A DNA stretch of 64,000 nucleotides, taken from NCBI GenBank assembly GCA_003255025.1, contig QANY01005488.1, positions 868,001 through 932,000 on the forward strand, in the 5' to 3' direction. Positions within the stretch are counted from its first letter, which is position 1, and the number at the start of each line of letters is the position of its first letter. A program made the translations under genes and the position numbers. The stretch is from Datisca glomerata (taxonomy: Eukaryota; Streptophyta; Magnoliopsida; Cucurbitales; Datiscaceae). The notes beneath the pieces were generated by a model. That model was not told where the DNA came from, ran no database searches, and worked only from the letters and a program-made list of their open reading frames with translations. Shown here in pieces: positions 60,088 to 64,000 of this stretch.

Positions 60088-60759
60088 ATCAATGATAGAC
60101 GACCAATATAAATTCTATGTTCTCGCACTTCGGCAACATATTTGTGCTTCAGTTATAAAATTCATTTTGAATTTCAAAAACAACTCTTAGGTTGATCACA
60201 ATTTAAGTGGCAACAAAATAAATGGTCCAAGTAGAAAACATCTCAAAATAGAATATCGTTCAATGACAACGGTAATATCGAATCATAGCAGTTGTTGTGT
60301 CATTCATCGACGCAAGACTTTTCATTGTTACAAATATTAACGGATCACCAATGCGGACTCTTGCATGTGATAAAGTGTAGTGCCATAGTTAACATCTTCT
60401 GATCCTATGTATCACTAGTTAAAAACTTAGGATCCTACTTTATCTGGTTAAGATGTAAGCATAATAAGTGAGCATAATATTTCTAAACCAAAGTACTCTA
60501 ACACTTAAAACCGAAGCTATAACAATACTTATATATCAAAGCATCACTTCTAAAATGAAGTATCACTTCTAACCGGAAGCATTAGATCTCGAGAACTATT
60601 TCACCTACATGACCTCATTTAAACGTTAAATTTCATAAAATATATTACATGTACATAAACAACGCAATAATAATGAGCAATGAAATGATAATAAGCTTTA
60701 TTTCAATAAATTATATTGAAAATACAACCCAATACTGCGCAATGCTCAAACTAAAATGG
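60088..60759 (-). other. 3' non-coding region of the copia element, possibly LTR
   Basis: Lies downstream of the copia RNase H on the minus strand. No gene is visible. It contains repeated short words such as GAAGTATCACTTCTAA. LTR termini were not recognised; the Ogre LTR abuts it at 60087. Confidence 0.45.
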
Positions 60760-61170
60760 CATCAAAACACTCATATATTTGGTGTGTCACATAAAATCAC
60801 TTGGTCGAAGTCCCTTAGCTAATGGATCTACTAAAATAACATCATTTCTGATACGTTCGTATTCAACATCACCATCAACCATTTCTAATCATATAATATT
60901 TAAGATCTATGTATTTAGCACAGACAAAATACTTCATGCTTTTAGACAAACATACTGCTACGATATTATCACAGTAGATTCTAATAACTTTAGAAATGAA
61001 ATTAACAACTTTAATATCATAGATGAATTTGTTTATCCAAATAGCATCAGCCCCAATCTCAAAATATGAAACAGTTTACGCTTGCATAGTGGAAGAAGCC
61101 ATAAGTGATTGTTTTGCACTATTCCAAGATATTGCACCACATTCTACTAGAAAAATATAACATGTTGTGG
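60760..61170 (-). pseudogene. Ty1/copia RNase H, degenerate
   Basis: The minus strand reads FEIGADAIWINKFIYDIKVV, RIYCDNIVAVCLSKSMKYFV, AKYIDLKYYMIRNG and LVDPLAKGLRPSDFM. These are the usual motifs of the copia RNase H domain, including CDN with its Asp. Stops and frameshifts are frequent. Confidence 0.87.
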
Positions 61171-62400
61171 ATATTATATCATTTGCATCATGCAAGATCA
61201 ACATATGTGTAGCCAATAACCTCTAGGTTATTAACACTTTTACAAACCAATATATGATTCTTTGTTTTCAACAAATATCTTAAGACTCCCTATGATCGTG
61301 GCCTAGATTTACGCAATATCTTCCCAATACACTTACAATATCAGCTATGTCTGGCCTGGTATAAACCTTGACAGACATCAAATTACCTACGTACTAGAAC
61401 AAGGAACATTCTTCATAGCTTTTTTTAACTTCATTATTGGAATATTTATTCATGCTGAGTTTGTCCCCTTTATAAATAAGAGTTACCAGAGGTTTACAAT
61501 TATGCATACGACAATGATTGAGCATGCGATCAAAAGAACCCATTTATCCTAACACATTTTGTCATCTGTCTCTATGAATTTCTATCGTTAACACGTATGC
61601 AAGCTCTCTAAGATCTTTCATGTAAGAAGTCCTCGAAAGCGTTCACTTTATTTCATGTTAGAGACCCAAATCATTACATGTTAGAAGAATATCATCAACA
61701 TACAAAATGAGAAAAAATAACTTACTCCCAATGATTTTAAGATACACATAAGGGTCAAGTTATCATTCTCAAAAACAATATATTGCACCATTTAATTCAT
61801 GAAATTTGAGGTATCATAGTGTAGATGCTTGTTTCAGACAATAAATACTCTTTTTCAAGCGGCAAACTAAATGTTATATTTCTAACTATTCAAAACCTTC
61901 GAGTTGTATCATATATACTTCTTCACTGAGATTTTCATTGAGGAACATTGTCTTAACATCCATTTGATGAAGTTCTAAGTTAAAATGTGTTGTTAAATGC
62001 ATAAAAATTCTAAATGAGTCTTTTGATGATACAAGAGAAAAAACCTCTATCTAATCAATCCCTTCCCTCTTAGTGTATCCTTTTACTACCAAATTGGAAG
62101 TCTACTGCTTCATTTCTCCTTTTGTCTTTCTTTTAATTTGAAGACCCATCTGCACCCAATCAATTTAAAACCTTCGAGAACCTCAACAAGTTTGTGTACA
62201 TCATTCTACGTTGTAGATTGCATTTCATCATTCATTGCCTCAAAATCCACTCATCTGATTGAGTGCTAGAGATAGTCTCATCATAACAAATAGGATCAAC
62301 ATAGTTATCAAGCTCCCCTAAATAAGCCATAAAATCATCAGAATTTGCAGGTCTCATATGTATCTATGATCATCTTATTGGCATAGTTGTATTGAACGTT
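61171..62400 (-). pseudogene. Ty1/copia reverse transcriptase, degenerate
   Basis: In minus-strand order: NWVQMGLQIKRKTKGEMKQ; LVVKGYTKREGID; FSLVSSKDSFRIFMHLTTHF; HQMDVKTMFLNENLSEEVYM with the first Asp; the catalytic ILYVDDILL at about 61690; SFDRMLNHCRMHNCKPLVT and GDKLSMNKYS. Frames are split by many stops. The order matches copia RT upstream of RNase H. Confidence 0.88.
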
Positions 62401-62783
62401 ATCGACTTGGACTGGTAAAGGATCTTCTAGCATTTGGTCATCTTCATTCAACTTCTTAGTACCACATTTTTGTGTAGGTCCTGACTGACTACTAGAGACC
62501 TATTGCAAGACAAGTAAAGGCATTATAGTCTAAGCAGGACTATGACTTTAATGTTATTTTTTATCTGGGAAACACCCATGGTCTATAACATCAAGCTCTA
62601 AAGCTTTACAGTAATGGACTCAACGACTCTTGAGGCATGGTTAGGACAATATGACTTATACCCCTTAAAGTCTTTTAGGTAACCAATGAAGAAACAATGA
62701 TTGGTTTAGTGTCTAGCGTTTTCTCTGTTGGATTGTAAATCCTCACATGACTTAGACAACCGCAAACTTTAAGGTGATTCAAA
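62401..62783 (-). other. Integrase-RT spacer of the copia element
   Basis: No motif could be assigned; it corresponds in position to the variable stretch between copia integrase and RT. Confidence 0.5.
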
Positions 62784-63480
62784 TTAATCTACTCTAGAGC
62801 TCAAAGGGAGTTTTTGGAGAGCTTTACTAGGTACTTTATTCAAAATGTACATGGTAGTTTTGACTTCCTCACCCCACAAGTAATCAGGTAAATTAGGTTT
62901 GCTCAGCACACTCCTAATCATGTTAGTGAGAGGACCTTTATGGTGCTCAATCACAATATTTTGTTTGGGAGTACCGGGCATTGTTTACTGTGCAACTATA
63001 TCACAAATTTGCAAAGTGCTTTACAAATGGTCTAAAATGTTGACTACGTCCCCATGCTTTCCATAATACTCTCCACCCCAGTCAGATCTCCTAATTTTTA
63101 TTTCTTTTCCTAATTATTTTTCTATCTCAGTTTCATAAATTCTAAATTTATCAAGTGCTTCATACTTTTCATGAATTAAATAAACGTACCTATACCTTGA
63201 GTCATCTTTTATAAATGTGATAAAGTAGTTTATTTCCACATAAGGCAAAAGACAATGCTCCTCAAATATCCGTGTGTATGATTTCTAGAAGATCATTATA
63301 ACGAATGGCACCCTTTCTCTTAGACTTAATTAATTGTCTTTTAATGCAATCAACACAAGTGTCAAAATCTTTAAAATCTAAAGATGTAATATTTCTCACT
63401 TTATAAGTCCTTGAATTCTTTCTTTTCTAATCTTTCATGCCAAAAAGTGGCAATTTTCTTTAGTTAGAACTTTAGTGCCA
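62784..63480 (-). pseudogene. Ty1/copia integrase, degenerate
   Basis: The frame at 62981-62784 reads MPGTPKQNIVIEHHKGPLTN, VLSKPNLPDYLWGEEVKTT and MYILNKVPSKALQKLP, the C-terminal half of the core. Upstream, broken frames show KKIKLGDLTGVEYYGKHGD-like sequence around the second Asp region (63050-63100), YVYLIHEKYEALDKFRIYE (63130-63200) and KRQLIKSKRKGAIRYNDLLE (63280-63360). The catalytic Glu position reads IEHH. Not functional. Confidence 0.85.
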
Positions 63481-64000
63481 ATATTTTCAACATTCATGCT
63501 ATAGTTCTCTATCAATTTTAATCTTTCTAAACCACTAGACAAATAATCATCACCAACGATGCATGGATGAAAGTACATTTGAAAACTTCCATTACTAAAG
63601 TTCAAAGATATCAAGATTGATCAAGTTTTGAAACATACACTAAGTTTAAATGCACAGAAGGAATATAAATTGTATTTTCTAAATCAACACAAGAACCATT
63701 TTTTAAAAAAAAATTCTAATAGTCGGATGAACTCTACGTTGACTCTAACTCCATTGCCTACAACTACTGTGACCTCTCCTTCATCTGGCTTCCATTTGCT
63801 TATGTAACCCTGCAAGTTACTGGTCATTATCAAGCCACCATGAGTCAAAAGGAACATCTATAGCAAAAGACTCAAAGCAAGCACATTACCTCCTACTTTA
63901 TTTTTGTTCTCGAGCCAAGACTTGTATTTCGAATAGTCATGTTTTTTGTGACCACTTGACTTGCAGAAATAATAATTTAACTCCTTTTTAATGTCGAGCC
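63481..64000 (-). pseudogene. Ty1/copia protease/GAG-pre-integrase region, runs off the window
   Basis: The minus strand shows HGGLIMTSNLQGYISKW, KPDEGEVTVVVGNGVRVNVE and NTIYIPSVHLNLVYVSKLDQ, the stretch after the protease site and before GAG-pre-integrase in copia. The protease triad itself is not readable. At the window edge a possible zinc-knuckle region (CKSSGHKKHDYSKYKSWLEN) is seen. The gag continues beyond 64000. Confidence 0.78.

Overview
The window reads as nuclear DNA of a flowering plant, most likely a eudicot. It is AT-rich and carries an intron-bearing ribosome-biogenesis WD40 gene, an F-box/LRR/FBD gene of the large plant family, and many LTR retrotransposon relics of plant lineages: Ty1/copia, Ty3/gypsy Tekay-like, and Ty3/gypsy Tat/Ogre. 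No bacterial, organellar or viral gene set is visible. I cannot name the species from sequence alone.

Only two host genes are supported. (1) 5876-10135 (+): an eight-exon UTP7/WDR46 (BING4) homologue of the U3 small-subunit processome, reconstructed at 554 aa, with an unusual 12-residue tandem duplication. (2) 21452-23545 (+): a two-exon F-box/LRR/FBD protein, reconstructed at 660 aa, with an acidic Ser/Glu insert of about 180 aa containing five 14-aa tandem repeats.

The rest is nested, mostly dead mobile DNA. 1855-3647: copia LTR plus the end of its pol (-), cut by another copia LTR (+) running to about 4530. 12185-16265: duplicated block copy 1, made of a unique-looking segment, a CACTA-like end, and a gypsy LTR with gag/protease remains. 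16266-20182: Tat-type gypsy on the minus strand, gag to second RNase H. 24086-25656: copia LTR plus start of gag (+). 25657-25731: filler-like repeats matching an F-box exon. 25732-32866: duplicated block copy 2, in which an internal 1.8 kb is inverted relative to copy 1, continuing into RNase H, integrase and a 3' LTR. 32867-35811: copia of the same family as 24086 (-). 35812-38581: 5' half of another copia (-). 38582-41480: unidentified LTR-like DNA. About 41500-44046: LINE (+) with a chimeric insert. 44047-60087: a 16 kb Ogre element (-) with tRNA-Arg-type primer site, extra ORF1 upstream of gag, gag, protease, RT, dual RNase H, integrase, a 3'-UTR minisatellite and long LTRs containing about 160-bp tandem repeats. 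60088-64000: degenerate copia pol (-), running off the window.

The most unusual signals are the duplication with internal inversion (12.2-16.3 kb versus 25.7-30.0 kb), the 29-bp-period filler at its left junction whose template-like match lies inside the F-box exon 3.4 kb away, the acidic repeat insert of the F-box protein, the WD40-protein duplication, and the 3'-UTR minisatellite of the Ogre element. All identities and alignments here were made by eye; no search or alignment program was run.
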